Source: Flavobacteriales bacterium (lineage in GTDB: Bacteria; Bacteroidota; Bacteroidia; CAIKAF01). Taken from it: a DNA stretch of 51,609 nucleotides. A program made the position numbers and the translations under genes. Shown one piece after another: positions 25,267-33,690 of the stretch (position 1 is the first letter of the stretch; every line of letters starts with the position of its first letter). Under the pieces are notes generated by a model, which was not told where the DNA came from, searched no databases, and worked only from the letters and a program-made list of their open reading frames with translations. The stretch lies in assembly GCA_025055575.1 (NCBI GenBank), contig JANWWP010000058.1, positions 1 to 51,609 on the forward strand, read 5' to 3'.

Positions 25267-25398
25267 ATGAAAAAATTCCTTTTTGTTGTGGCTCTTCTGA
25301 TGGGCGTTGTGCTAGTGAGCGGTTCCTGCAAAACACGTGAAAATTGTCCTGCGTACGGCAAATTGAATAACTCTGAAAACCCATCAGGTCGTTTCTGA
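25267..25398 (+). CDS. Small lipoprotein, 43 residues
   Basis: A very short gene with a classic lipoprotein signal: MKKFLFVVALLMGVVLVSGSC, with the lipidation Cys at about residue 21, leaving a mature peptide of only about 23 residues (CKTRENCPAYGKLN and a polar tail ending in PSGRF). The complete promoter at 25210-25240 lies just upstream, which makes expression likely. The gene stands alone on the plus strand between ung and osmC, and its 3' end overlaps the convergent osmC gene by 15 nt. Bacteroidota genomes carry many tiny lipoproteins of this type; their roles are mostly unknown. I do not assign a function. Confidence 0.75.
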   Translation: MKKFLFVVALLMGVVLVSGSCKTRENCPAYGKLNNSENPSGRF

Positions 25399-25809
25399 GG
25401 CTGTCTTCCATTTAAAACAAATTTCCTTTTTAATTTCGGGATTAAGGCTCAGAATCACGGGGCAGTTTCGAGCGGCTTCCTCCAGAACGGTGCGCCATTG
25501 AGCTGTGTCCGGCGCGATGCGCAGCTGCACTTCAATTTCCAGTCCCACGATTCTGCGCGGCGGGCCTCCCATAATTTTTTTGACAGTGCAGGACATTTCC
25601 AGGATTTCAACGGCAGATTGAGCAGCCCGAATGCCTATAATAGTGAGCATGCAGGCGCCGGTGGCAGCGCTCACAAGATCGGTGGGCGAGAAGGCAGAGC
25701 CTTCGCCTTGGTTGTCTTTTGGAGCGTCTGTCACGACGATGGCGCCGCTTTCATCGTGTTGCATTTCGGTGCGGAGCCGGCCCAGGTAGCGTACAGTGTA
25801 AGTGTTCAT
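25384..25809 (-). CDS. OsmC-family peroxiredoxin-like protein
   Basis: A 141-residue OsmC/Ohr-fold protein. The two conserved cysteines are in SAATGACMLTIIGI and in EEAARNCPVILSL, which matches the peroxidatic and resolving positions of the family. FSPTDLVSAA is also typical. OsmC-type proteins reduce organic or hydrogen peroxides as dimers in the cytoplasm. The more general OsmC/YhfA subgroup fits better than Ohr, so the substrate is open. The ATG at 25809 lies 12 nt after the pbpC stop, so it is likely cotranscribed with pbpC. It ends within the tail of the convergent small lipoprotein gene. Confidence 0.92.
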   Translation of the reverse strand: MNTYTVRYLGRLRTEMQHDESGAIVVTDAPKDNQGEGSAFSPTDLVSAATGACMLTIIGIRAAQSAVEILEMSCTVKKIMGGPPRRIVGLEIEVQLRIAPDTAQWRTVLEEAARNCPVILSLNPEIKKEICFKWKTASETT

Positions 25810-25821
25810 TTTTGTTCAAAA

Positions 25822-28152
25822 CTAACGCACGAAAATGTCCTGGGATAAAAAATGACCATTTTCATCCGCCAGAACCAATACATGCCTGCCCTGGTCCAGT
25901 CGAAGATTCATTTTGTGCGGGGCCTCGGTGAAGCCCAAGAGGCGGCTGTTTAGAAACCACCACAAACGGCGCCCTGACTGCGGCTGAACTGCTTCAAATA
26001 CAATAGGAAGGGGCATTCCCATAGCATCTTTTTCAGGAATCAAACCGCGCGGATTCATGGGTGTTACGAGACGGATGGGCTGACTTTCTTCGTCCGCCGG
26101 CAAACATTGCGGATCCCAAGAAGGCGGTGCGGAGTATTCAGGATGTGCCGAAAAAAAATAATGGGCCATTAGGGGAGGTAAGTCGAATAGGATTTGGGTC
26201 ACGACGTCCTTTTCGTCCCTGCAATCTCCCAAAACCCTTTGGCCTGTGGCCCGATCCAGGAGGATGGGTTTATGAAAGGGGCACTGGGGGGTTTTTTTTC
26301 CTGATTTTGGAATAAGCTGAAGCCTTCCATGAGGGCAGTATGGGCCTTGGCGGTATCCGCTTTCCTGACATATTTCTGTCTCCGTCATATCCTTCACAGG
26401 CATTGGAAAAGGGGATTGTGGAGGCAGGCAGGCCAGAACATCCCATAGAAGGGGCGCAGCTGTATGAAGCCCTGTGAGACCGAAGCGCCCTGTACCGTCT
26501 GCGTTGCCGGTCCACACCACGAGGGTATAGCCGGGTGTCAATGCGGCAGCCCATCCGTCGCGGTGTCCGTAGCTGGTTCCGGTTTTCCAGGCAATACGGC
26601 CCGCCTGCTCATCGGCCATTCTGAAAGCAAAGACATCGGGCAAATTCACGCGTCCCATGGCCTCCGTCATACACCAAAGTGCCGCAGGACCTGGAAATTG
26701 TGGACTCAGCTTCTGGGTACCCGGTCCTGGTTTTTGCAGAAAAATTTCCTCTGTTACGGAATCCCTTCCAGACAAGCGCTGGCCAGCTTTTACAAACAAA
26801 GAAGCCACTTCCCAGGGTGTGCTTTCGCCTCCTCCCAAAATAAGCGATAGTCCGTAGTAGTCCGCAGGTTTGTTGAGATGATGAATACCGGCTTCGCGCA
26901 AAAGATTTAAAAACCGTGCCGTACCATAATTTTTCAACATCCATACGCTGGGAACATTCAGGGAACGGCTCACCGAACGATCTGCCGGGACGGCGCCCTG
27001 AAAAGTATAATCAAAATTGCGCGGGGCATAACCGCTAAATGCCATGGGATGGTCCGGGATCAGAGTTTGCGGAAGAAACAATCCCTGCTGCAGGCTGGCA
27101 GCATACAAAAAAGGTTTAAAAAGACTGCCGTAACTGCGCGGCGCCTTTAGTACATCCACATCGCCCTGGGCTTCGCCGGCAGCCAGTGGGTTATTGCCCA
27201 CATAGGCCACCACACGCCCCGTGGAAGTTTCGGCCACAAGGACCCCGAGGTGATTCACACCTGCGGTCTTCAACCGGAGCCCATGCATCTCCGCCAGGCG
27301 CATCACTTGCTCCTGAAGCGCGGCGGACAGAGTGGTGTGCATCAAGCCTTTTCCGGGATGTGCTGCTAAATGGGGCGCCAGAGCTGGCAAAGGGCGTGGC
27401 GCCTCAGGCAGGGGTTCTTCTAAAGCCAACCTGAATTCTGAAGACGTCAAAAGGCCACGGGAAAACAGTTGGTTCAGAAGAAAGTCCCTGCGTTTTTTCA
27501 AAAGTCCAATATTGCGACCTGGATGGAGAAGTCCTGGCTTGTTGGGCAAAACCGCCAGCATGGCGGCCTCGGCCCAGGATAAGTCCGCCGGGGCTTTCTC
27601 AAAGTACCGCCAGGAGGCGGCTTCCACACCGGCCACGTTGCCGCCGAAGGGTGCGTGGTCACTCCAGAATTTTAAAATGTCTTCTTTGGAATACCGCCAT
27701 TCGATGGCTAAAGCCTTTATCATTTCCAGAATTTTTCGGCCCAGGGTACGGGGTTGATTGCCATGCATTTCCATGCGGGCCAGTTGCATGGTGAGGGTGC
27801 TTCCGCCTCTTTGAGGCCCCTTACCGGTGATCCGTCCCCACAGCGCCGCTGCCAGTGCCGGAATATCTACACCAAAATGCACGTCAAAGCGCCGGTCTTC
27901 AAAGGTGGTGATGCAGGCGCTCAAACGTCGGGGTAGGGTCCTCTCTCGGCTGAGAAAATACCACTCACCGTGAATAGAAACATGTCCGCCCAGTACCTGG
28001 TCTAGAGAATCCGTAACCAAAGTAGCTTGGGGACGCTGAGGTAGCTGGGTCAGGCCGCCCCAAATCCATAAGCTCAGGCCAACACTTATCCAGAAAGCGC
28101 TGGTAATCAGAATAGTGATTCGGAGGGTTGGGGATGGTACCGGGTCTTTCAT
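25822..28152 (-). CDS. pbpC: Penicillin-binding protein 1C
   Basis: A 776-residue bifunctional peptidoglycan synthase anchored by one N-terminal helix (ITILITSAFWISVGLSLWIW). The glycosyltransferase domain has EDRRFDVHFGVD and RGGSTLTMQLARM. The transpeptidase domain has SLFKPF (SxxK), and the KTG triad WKTGTSYGHRDGW. A C-terminal PBP1C-specific domain follows. It polymerises and crosslinks glycan strands at the outer face of the inner membrane. The frame is open to a TTG at 28236, but the ATG at 28152 gives a normal short cytoplasmic tail, so I chose it. It is the likely first gene of a pbpC-osmC unit. No alpha-2-macroglobulin gene, its common partner, is in the window. Confidence 0.95.
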   Translation of the reverse strand: MKDPVPSPTLRITILITSAFWISVGLSLWIWGGLTQLPQRPQATLVTDSLDQVLGGHVSIHGEWYFLSRERTLPRRLSACITTFEDRRFDVHFGVDIPALAAALWGRITGKGPQRGGSTLTMQLARMEMHGNQPRTLGRKILEMIKALAIEWRYSKEDILKFWSDHAPFGGNVAGVEAASWRYFEKAPADLSWAEAAMLAVLPNKPGLLHPGRNIGLLKKRRDFLLNQLFSRGLLTSSEFRLALEEPLPEAPRPLPALAPHLAAHPGKGLMHTTLSAALQEQVMRLAEMHGLRLKTAGVNHLGVLVAETSTGRVVAYVGNNPLAAGEAQGDVDVLKAPRSYGSLFKPFLYAASLQQGLFLPQTLIPDHPMAFSGYAPRNFDYTFQGAVPADRSVSRSLNVPSVWMLKNYGTARFLNLLREAGIHHLNKPADYYGLSLILGGGESTPWEVASLFVKAGQRLSGRDSVTEEIFLQKPGPGTQKLSPQFPGPAALWCMTEAMGRVNLPDVFAFRMADEQAGRIAWKTGTSYGHRDGWAAALTPGYTLVVWTGNADGTGRFGLTGLHTAAPLLWDVLACLPPQSPFPMPVKDMTETEICQESGYRQGPYCPHGRLQLIPKSGKKTPQCPFHKPILLDRATGQRVLGDCRDEKDVVTQILFDLPPLMAHYFFSAHPEYSAPPSWDPQCLPADEESQPIRLVTPMNPRGLIPEKDAMGMPLPIVFEAVQPQSGRRLWWFLNSRLLGFTEAPHKMNLRLDQGRHVLVLADENGHFLSQDIFVR

Positions 28153-28296
28153 AACTTTTTTCCTTGTTTCCAATGCAGGCTGGCCCAGCGCCTTTTGTTG
28201 TGCTAAATTTTTAACGTCATGGCGGCGATTTTTCAAGCATGTTCTGTCATTTGTCTGAAGGATTGATAAACTTCTTAGAAAAATCCATTCTGTATT

Positions 28297-28689
28297 CTAG
28301 GGAATGCTTTTCTTTACAAAGGCTACGGCCATCATCAGCCAGGCGGTGATCCAGCACAAGCCACCCAAGGGTGTCACAGGGCCCAGCCAGGCAGGGTTCC
28401 ACCCGGAAATATCCCGGGTGCTGAGAAGATACAGCGAACCACTAAAGAAGACGATACCGGCCACCATGAGCCAAGCCGCCAGGATCCACAGGCTTGGGCG
28501 CTGTGTGCGTGACTGTACAAGCAGAAGCCAACCCAGCGCCAGGGTATGAAACAACTGGTAATGGACCGCTTTTTCCCATATTTTCAGTTGTGGCGGGGCA
28601 ATCTGCGGTTCCAAAACATGTGCTCCCATGGCGCCCAAAGCCACGGCCGTTAGGCCAGAGCAGGCAAAAAGTATTCCCAAAACACGCAT
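28297..28689 (-). CDS. DUF423-family membrane protein
   Basis: A 130-residue protein with four membrane helices and the DUF423 (YgdD-like) signatures: AVALGAMGAHVLE near residue 20, KAVHYQLFHTLALGWL, and PVTPLGGLCWITAWLMM at the end. The function is unknown; the family is widespread as a small inner-membrane protein. The ATG at 28689 is the natural start. The gene stands alone between pbpC (same strand, about 145 nt downstream) and the divergent HAD phosphatase. No exact -7 box is seen upstream. Confidence 0.92.
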   Translation of the reverse strand: MRVLGILFACSGLTAVALGAMGAHVLEPQIAPPQLKIWEKAVHYQLFHTLALGWLLLVQSRTQRPSLWILAAWLMVAGIVFFSGSLYLLSTRDISGWNPAWLGPVTPLGGLCWITAWLMMAVAFVKKSIP

Positions 28690-28759
28690 GAATTTGATTT
28701 TACTTTAGAGATTTCAAGTTGGCTAAATTCTAAAAAATCCGGCATTTCCGGGTTCATTT

Positions 28760-28789
28760 TTTGCCCGCAGGAGCCTGCTTTTATTTTTG
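28760..28789 (+). promoter_or_regulatory. Bacteroidota-type promoter for the HAD phosphatase
   Basis: A -33 TTTG (28760-28763), an 18-bp spacer and a -7 TATTTTTG (28782-28789) match the consensus. The box ends 7 nt before the TTG start at 28797, which supports that unusual start and predicts a leader of only a few bases. Confidence 0.65.
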
Positions 28790-28796
28790 ACCGGCT

Positions 28797-29405
28797 TTGG
28801 ACTCAAGAAAAACGCTGGCCTTTTTTGACTTGGATGGTACGCTCACCCGGCGGGACACCATGTTTGATTTTTTGTTCTTCGCCACGGGGCCTTTCGGATT
28901 TATTCAAAAAATGCTCAGGGTTTTGCCTGCTCTTGTGTGGTACTACATTTTTCGAGGGCAGGAGTCTCAGGCCAAAGAAATTCTTCTCAGTGCTTTTCTC
29001 AAAGGGCAGTCCCGTGCTGAAATAGAATCGTTAGCGAAGCGCTACGCCGATCGGATGGATCAGCTGCTCAGGCCGGAAGTTTGGGAGGTCTTGTTGCAAT
29101 GGCAGCGCCGAGGAGCCCACGTGGTGGTGGTAACAGCCTCTCTCGACCTCTGGACGTCGGCCTGGTGCCAGCGGCATGGTCTTGATTTGATCAGCAGCCG
29201 CGGCCTGTGGGAAGGGAATGTTTTCAGCGGCCGGCTGAACGGGCCTAACTGTCGCGGAGAAGAAAAAGTGCGCCGCATCCGTGAAAAGATTCATCTGGAA
29301 TCCTATGATACCATTTTGGCCTGGGGCGACAGCCGGGCTGATGAACCCATGCTTCGCTTAGCTCAGCAGGCCTATTTTAGAGGTAAAATTTGGAATCCGG
29401 ATTAA
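28797..29405 (+). CDS. HAD-IB family phosphatase (SerB-like)
   Basis: A 202-residue haloacid dehalogenase-type phosphatase. Motif I is AFFDLDGTLTRRDT, motif II VVTASLDLW, and motif III/IV the Lys in GEEKVRRI with AWGDSRADEPML. A helical cap occupies about residues 25-85 (FFATGPFGFIQKMLRVLPALVWYYIFRG) and is hydrophobic, so membrane association or a lipid-phosphate substrate is possible. The subfamily contains phosphoserine phosphatase and similar small-molecule phosphatases; the substrate is not determined. The start is TTG at 28797; there is no other start codon before motif I, and the promoter at 28760-28789 ends right before it. Confidence 0.88.
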   Translation: MDSRKTLAFFDLDGTLTRRDTMFDFLFFATGPFGFIQKMLRVLPALVWYYIFRGQESQAKEILLSAFLKGQSRAEIESLAKRYADRMDQLLRPEVWEVLLQWQRRGAHVVVVTASLDLWTSAWCQRHGLDLISSRGLWEGNVFSGRLNGPNCRGEEKVRRIREKIHLESYDTILAWGDSRADEPMLRLAQQAYFRGKIWNPD

Positions 29406-29498
29406 AGGGAAAAGTAAACCCAAAAATTTTGGATTATTTTTAAATTTTGGACCTTTGGTAGAAATTCACTTGTAAGATATTCTCTCCTATTTGATTCC

Positions 29499-30248
29499 AT
29501 GAGCGAACGTGTGGACTTGGATTCCTGTGCTTTGGTGACCGGCGCTTCCCGAGGCATTGGCCGGGCTATTGCCTGCCGATTGGCACGACCGGGCCGCTTG
29601 ATCCTGATACATTACCATCAGCAACGGGAGGCCGCCAATGAAACCCGTGTGCAAGTGGAAGCACTGGGCGCATCCACCCATCTTGTATCTTTTGATTGTG
29701 CCCGGCCCCAGGAGGTGGAGGCGGCCATAAAAAACCTGGAAAGCATCCTGCCCGAGAGCGGAATAGATATATTGGTGAACAATGCCGGCCTGCGAAAAGA
29801 CCAGCTGATGATGTTGATGCCAACAGAAGATTGGCACCATGTGCTGGATGTGCACCTCAACGGTTTCTTTTATGTAACACGTGCGGTGCTTCCGATGATG
29901 GTGCGCCGTCGCCGCGGCCGTATTGTTAATGTCGTGTCATTGAGCGGTGTCCAGGGGATGCCCGGCCAAACCAATTATGCAGCTGCCAAGGCCGGCATCA
30001 TCGGCGCCACTAAGTCCCTGGCCCGTGAGCTGGCGCGTCGTAACATCACGGTGAACGCGGTGGCGCCGGGATTTATCCGCACCGATATGACCGCCGACAT
30101 AGACGAAAACCAATACAAAGCCCTGATTCCGGCCGGCCGATTCGGAACTGCGGAGGAAGTGGCCGGCGCCGTGGCCTTCTTATGTTCCGAAGAAGCTTCA
30201 TACATTACGGGAGAAGTGTTAAATGTGAATGGCGGTTTATACACTTAA
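29499..30248 (+). CDS. fabG: 3-oxoacyl-ACP reductase (SDR family)
   Basis: A 249-residue short-chain dehydrogenase that reduces 3-oxoacyl-ACP with NADPH in fatty acid synthesis. The cofactor motif is TGASRGIG (residues 14-21), NNAG is present, and the catalytic set includes Ser in VVSLSGVQG, Tyr160 and Lys164 in YAAAKAG. The C-terminus (SEEASYITGEVLNVNGGLY) is that of FabG. Other SDR enzymes can look alike, but the length and tail favour FabG. Bacteroidota often carry a second FabG-like copy in flexirubin or aryl-polyene loci; no such locus is visible here. The MerR gene follows by 32 nt, suggesting one unit. AT-rich near-matches to the -7 box lie upstream, but none is exact. Confidence 0.9.
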   Translation: MSERVDLDSCALVTGASRGIGRAIACRLARPGRLILIHYHQQREAANETRVQVEALGASTHLVSFDCARPQEVEAAIKNLESILPESGIDILVNNAGLRKDQLMMLMPTEDWHHVLDVHLNGFFYVTRAVLPMMVRRRRGRIVNVVSLSGVQGMPGQTNYAAAKAGIIGATKSLARELARRNITVNAVAPGFIRTDMTADIDENQYKALIPAGRFGTAEEVAGAVAFLCSEEASYITGEVLNVNGGLYT

Positions 30249-30280
30249 CTTTTAATTATTACATTCGCTGGACGCTCCCT

Positions 30281-30754
30281 ATGCCGCTCAAAGAGATCCG
30301 CGACGAAGATTTAAAAATATTTTTTTCCATCAGCGAGGTGGCGCGTCATCTGAACGTCAATCCTTCTCTCATTCGTTTCTGGGAAAAAGAATTTCCCCAG
30401 ATTAAACCTCGGAAAAATACCCGGGGGGAAAGGCTGTACACAAAAAAAGACATTCAGCTGTTGGAAGAAATTTACCGCCTTGTGAAGGTAGAAGGTTTCA
30501 CTTTGGAGGGCGCCCGTCGGCATTTGAACCACCGTCGCACGGCCCATGCGCCCGCGAAGGATACCTTGAAGCCAGAGGAATCCTCAGGGCCTTTGGCTCC
30601 CGCTGCTTCCGAGTCCTTCCCGCCGCTTGAGATGGAGGGCTTGCGGGAGCGGCTTCTGGATGCCTACAGAGGCATTCTGAAAATTCAGAATTGCTTGCAG
30701 GATGCTCTCGGTAAACTTCCCGATAAGACGGCTAAAAAAACGCTTTTTGATTAA
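30281..30754 (+). CDS. MerR-family transcriptional regulator
   Basis: A 157-residue regulator. The winged-helix DNA-binding domain covers residues 10-80: FFSISEVARHLNVNPSLIRFWEKEF and TRGERLYTKKDIQLLEEIYRL are the MerR HTH and wing. A proline-rich linker and a C-terminal helix that likely dimerises follow. There are no cysteine ligands, so it is not a metal sensor. This short type is a standard single copy in Bacteroidota and its target is unknown. I chose the ATG at 30281; an earlier start at 30182 lies inside fabG. It converges with lpxD, with 43 nt between. Confidence 0.9.
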   Translation: MPLKEIRDEDLKIFFSISEVARHLNVNPSLIRFWEKEFPQIKPRKNTRGERLYTKKDIQLLEEIYRLVKVEGFTLEGARRHLNHRRTAHAPAKDTLKPEESSGPLAPAASESFPPLEMEGLRERLLDAYRGILKIQNCLQDALGKLPDKTAKKTLFD

Positions 30755-30797
30755 TGACCAGGTGTCCTAAGGCGAAACTTTGAATATCATAAAGATT

Positions 30798-31838
30798 CTA
30801 AAATTCATCTTGTCCGGCCTTTTGTATTTGAACGCTAAGATTTTCTAAACGGGCCTGCAGTTCTGGAAGTTTCCGGAAAAGTACATAACATTTCCTGTAG
30901 TCATTGATGCAAAAGGCAGGAGATCCCTGAACCACCGAGCCTGGTTTTGTAATGGATTTGCCCACCCCAGACTGAGCGGCAATTTTCACATCATCAGCAA
31001 TGGTCAGATGGCCAATGATGCCCACCTGGCCCCCCACACTGCATCTGCGGCCCACCCGCGTGGAACCTGCAATGCCGCTTTGGGCAGCCACCACAGTGTG
31101 TTCTCCGATTTCCACGTTGTGCGCCACCTGAATCAGGTTATCCAGTTTCACGCCCCGACGTATAACGGTACTTCCTAAAGTGGCCCTGTCAATGGTGGTG
31201 TTGGCGCCCACTTCCACGTCGTCCTCAAGGACCACATTGCCGACCTGGGGAATTTTTACGTATTGGTCATCTTTTTGTGGGGCGAAACCAAATCCATCGC
31301 TGCCAATGACTGCGTTGGCATGAATAATGCAGTGGCGCCCCACCTCACAATAATCCAGAATGCGCACCCCAGGATAAATGATCGTGCCTTCCCCGATTTT
31401 CACATGTTCTCCAATATACACTTGAGGATAAATTTTTACCTTGTCTCCAATGTGACTGTGATCTCCAATGTAAGAAAAAGCGCCCACATACACTTGTTGT
31501 CCGAGATGGACGCATTTGCCCACGTGGCAGGGCGATTCAATGCCTAGGCGCTGGGGTGGGGTATGTATTTGTTTAAGAACCTGGATAAAGGCTTCGTAGG
31601 GATTGGCCACCCGGATCAAGGAAGCGGTGACAGGTTTCCGCGGGGCAAAATCCCGTTCCACAAGCACAGCGGCAGCTTGGGTGGTATATAAGAATTCTTC
31701 GTACTTTGGATTTGCCAAAAAACTCAAGGATTTGGGCCCGGCTTCCTCAATCTTGGATAACGTTTCCACCGGCCTGTCGCCGGCGCCTTCCACCTTTCCG
31801 CCCAGGATACGGGCCAGTTCGGCCACAGTGGTTTTCAT
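30798..31838 (-). CDS. lpxD: UDP-3-O-(3-hydroxyacyl)glucosamine N-acyltransferase
   Basis: A 346-residue trimeric left-handed beta-helix enzyme that adds the second hydroxyacyl chain in lipid A synthesis, using acyl-ACP. The N-terminal uridine-binding domain contains LSFLANPKYEEFLYTT. Hexapeptide repeats run from about residue 105 to 315 (for example HLGQQVYVGAFSYIGD). The catalytic region is LIQVAHNVEIGEHTVV. The C-terminal helix (RKLPELQARLENL) closes the trimer. No lpxC/fabZ or lpxA is adjacent. The HD hydrolase gene lies 48 nt upstream on the same strand; this lpxD-HD neighbourhood is, as I recall, common in Bacteroidota. Confidence 0.96.
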   Translation of the reverse strand: MKTTVAELARILGGKVEGAGDRPVETLSKIEEAGPKSLSFLANPKYEEFLYTTQAAAVLVERDFAPRKPVTASLIRVANPYEAFIQVLKQIHTPPQRLGIESPCHVGKCVHLGQQVYVGAFSYIGDHSHIGDKVKIYPQVYIGEHVKIGEGTIIYPGVRILDYCEVGRHCIIHANAVIGSDGFGFAPQKDDQYVKIPQVGNVVLEDDVEVGANTTIDRATLGSTVIRRGVKLDNLIQVAHNVEIGEHTVVAAQSGIAGSTRVGRRCSVGGQVGIIGHLTIADDVKIAAQSGVGKSITKPGSVVQGSPAFCINDYRKCYVLFRKLPELQARLENLSVQIQKAGQDEF

Positions 31839-31886
31839 AAACTGTTAAGCAACTGTTTTGTAGGGATTACAAAGGTGTGAAATAAG

Positions 31887-33116
31887 TTAAATAATACTAT
31901 CTTTCCAAGCAAAATCGGGGGCTGTTACGAAATATTTTTCCACTGCAACGTGGTGGGCCAGCGCCCGGATAGTGGGGCTGTACTCTGTGGCTTCCATCCG
32001 CCGGCCTGCGCGCGTTCGAATGAATACGGGCTGTCCGTGGCTATCGTAAAAGCGGTTGGTGAGGGGGCCGTGCTTTAAATAATACAGATGGGCACCGGCA
32101 CCCAAACGCTCATCAATACGCACCTTCAACCGCTCGAGAAGTGAATTGTCGGGAGAAGTTTCCCAGAGAAGGGTTTTAAAAAGTCGTCTTTCCAGAAGCC
32201 TGCGGGAAAGGTCTCCCAGCCAAAGGTCGTCGCATGGTTGGGCCCATAGCTTCAAGCCATAGCTAATGTCCGCATCATCCAGCCGGGTGAAGGCTTCCAG
32301 ACGAGCCAACTCTGACTCTGCCTCCAGCAAAGCTTTTAAGGACTCGGGCACCGGAGGTCTCTGGCCTTGAGCCCAAAGATCTTTTAAGCGCCTGAGAACT
32401 AAAAGTAGTTGAAACTCAGCGCTCAGAACGGTTTTGTGTAAATATACCTGCCAATACATCAGATGCCGGGCTAAAAGGAATTTTTCAATGCTGTAAATGC
32501 CCTTTTCCTCAATGGCCAGGCGCTCCTCGGCCACGGTCAAAAGAGATAATATGCGTTCCGCACCGATGACGCCCTCCGATACCCCCGTAAAAAAGCTGTC
32601 CCGGGCCAGATAATCCAGACGATCCATGTCCAGCTGAGAAGCCACCATGTCATTGAGCCAGGGTTTGGGGTAGGTGCCCCGGAGCATCGCAAGACACATG
32701 GACCGGATGGGCTCAGGGAGGGGAATGAATTGTTCAATAATTTTTCCGGATAATGTTTCATGAGAGTCCGGACCTATGAGACTGCCCTCCAAAGCGTGGG
32801 AAAATGGCCCGTGGCCCACATCATGCAGTAAGACGGCCAGCAGCAGGGCCAGGCGCTCTTCCGGCGTGAATGGAATTTCCTTTTCTCTCAGATTCTGGAG
32901 TGCGCGGGCGGCCAAATGCATAGCGCCCAGGGCATGCAGAAAACGGGTATGGTGGGCCCCGGGATACACCAGGTGCGCCAGGCCCATCTGGCGGATCCGC
33001 CGCATTCTCTGCACCACAGGATGATCCAGGATGTTTAAAATCAGTGGATCCGGCAGGGAGATAAAGCCATACACAGGGTCATTAATGAGCTTGGTGGTGG
33101 CCCTCACAAAGGACAA
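31887..33116 (-). CDS. HD-domain phosphohydrolase (dGTPase-like superfamily)
   Basis: A 409-residue HD superfamily protein. The N-terminus NDPVYGFISLPDPL and IRQMGLAHLVYPGAHHTRFLHALG include the first metal His, and LLHDVGHGPFSHALEG is the HD motif. Related proteins are dNTP triphosphohydrolases or uncharacterised metal-dependent phosphatases; the substrate is open. The start is a TTG (33116), as no ATG or GTG occurs in frame before the upstream stop, and it matches the family's usual N-terminus. The gene is divergent from the Dps-like gene, 85 nt apart, and lies 48 nt upstream of lpxD. Confidence 0.9.
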   Translation of the reverse strand: MSFVRATTKLINDPVYGFISLPDPLILNILDHPVVQRMRRIRQMGLAHLVYPGAHHTRFLHALGAMHLAARALQNLREKEIPFTPEERLALLLAVLLHDVGHGPFSHALEGSLIGPDSHETLSGKIIEQFIPLPEPIRSMCLAMLRGTYPKPWLNDMVASQLDMDRLDYLARDSFFTGVSEGVIGAERILSLLTVAEERLAIEEKGIYSIEKFLLARHLMYWQVYLHKTVLSAEFQLLLVLRRLKDLWAQGQRPPVPESLKALLEAESELARLEAFTRLDDADISYGLKLWAQPCDDLWLGDLSRRLLERRLFKTLLWETSPDNSLLERLKVRIDERLGAGAHLYYLKHGPLTNRFYDSHGQPVFIRTRAGRRMEATEYSPTIRALAHHVAVEKYFVTAPDFAWKDSII

Positions 33117-33201
33117 ATTAATAATATGAAAGGCTGTCAGCCCGAATAATGTCCTTTACTACCTGGCATAGATTTTGAAATAACCCTGGAAAACAATTCA
33201 T

Positions 33202-33690
33202 ATGGGTGAAAAAATCAATCGAATTGGCCTCGAAGCCAAAGCCTCAAAAAAGCTGGCTGAAGATCTGAACACACTGTTGGCATCCTATCAAATTTTTTAC
33301 ATGAATGTCCGCGGATATCATTGGAACATCCGAGGAGATAAATTTTTTGAATTACACCTCAAATTTGAAGAGCTGTACAATGATCTTTTGATAAAAGTGG
33401 ATGAGGTGGCCGAGCGCATTCTGACACTGGGGCACTCCCCTCTGCATAGTTTCAGTGAATACCTGAAGGAATCGCCCGTGCCGGAGCGGCGTAATGTGAG
33501 CGACGGCCAGGAGGCTGTGGGTCAGATTTTAGAAGCTTTTCGCATCATCCTACCCTTGCAGCGCAAATTGTTGAAAGCCAGCGACGATGCCGGGGATGAG
33601 GGCACCCATGCGCTCATGAGCGATTACATCCGGGCTCAGGAAAAATTGGTGTGGATGTACTCAGCTTACCTGGGCGAAGCAAAAAACTGA
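33202..33690 (+). CDS. Dps-like ferritin
   Basis: A 162-residue Dps-family four-helix protein that should form a 12-mer, oxidise Fe(II) with peroxide and protect DNA. Interface ferroxidase residues are visible in VRGYHWNIRGDKFFELHLKFEELYNDLLIKVDEVAERI (the His and the Asp/Glu set), and the last helix includes the DEGTHALMSDYI segment. There is no lysine-rich N-terminal DNA-binding tail beyond GEKINRIGLEAKASKK. A near-consensus -7 box (TAGATTTT, 33169-33176) lies 25 nt upstream. The 3' end overlaps the convergent SAM hydrolase gene by 25 nt. Confidence 0.93.
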   Translation: MGEKINRIGLEAKASKKLAEDLNTLLASYQIFYMNVRGYHWNIRGDKFFELHLKFEELYNDLLIKVDEVAERILTLGHSPLHSFSEYLKESPVPERRNVSDGQEAVGQILEAFRIILPLQRKLLKASDDAGDEGTHALMSDYIRAQEKLVWMYSAYLGEAKN

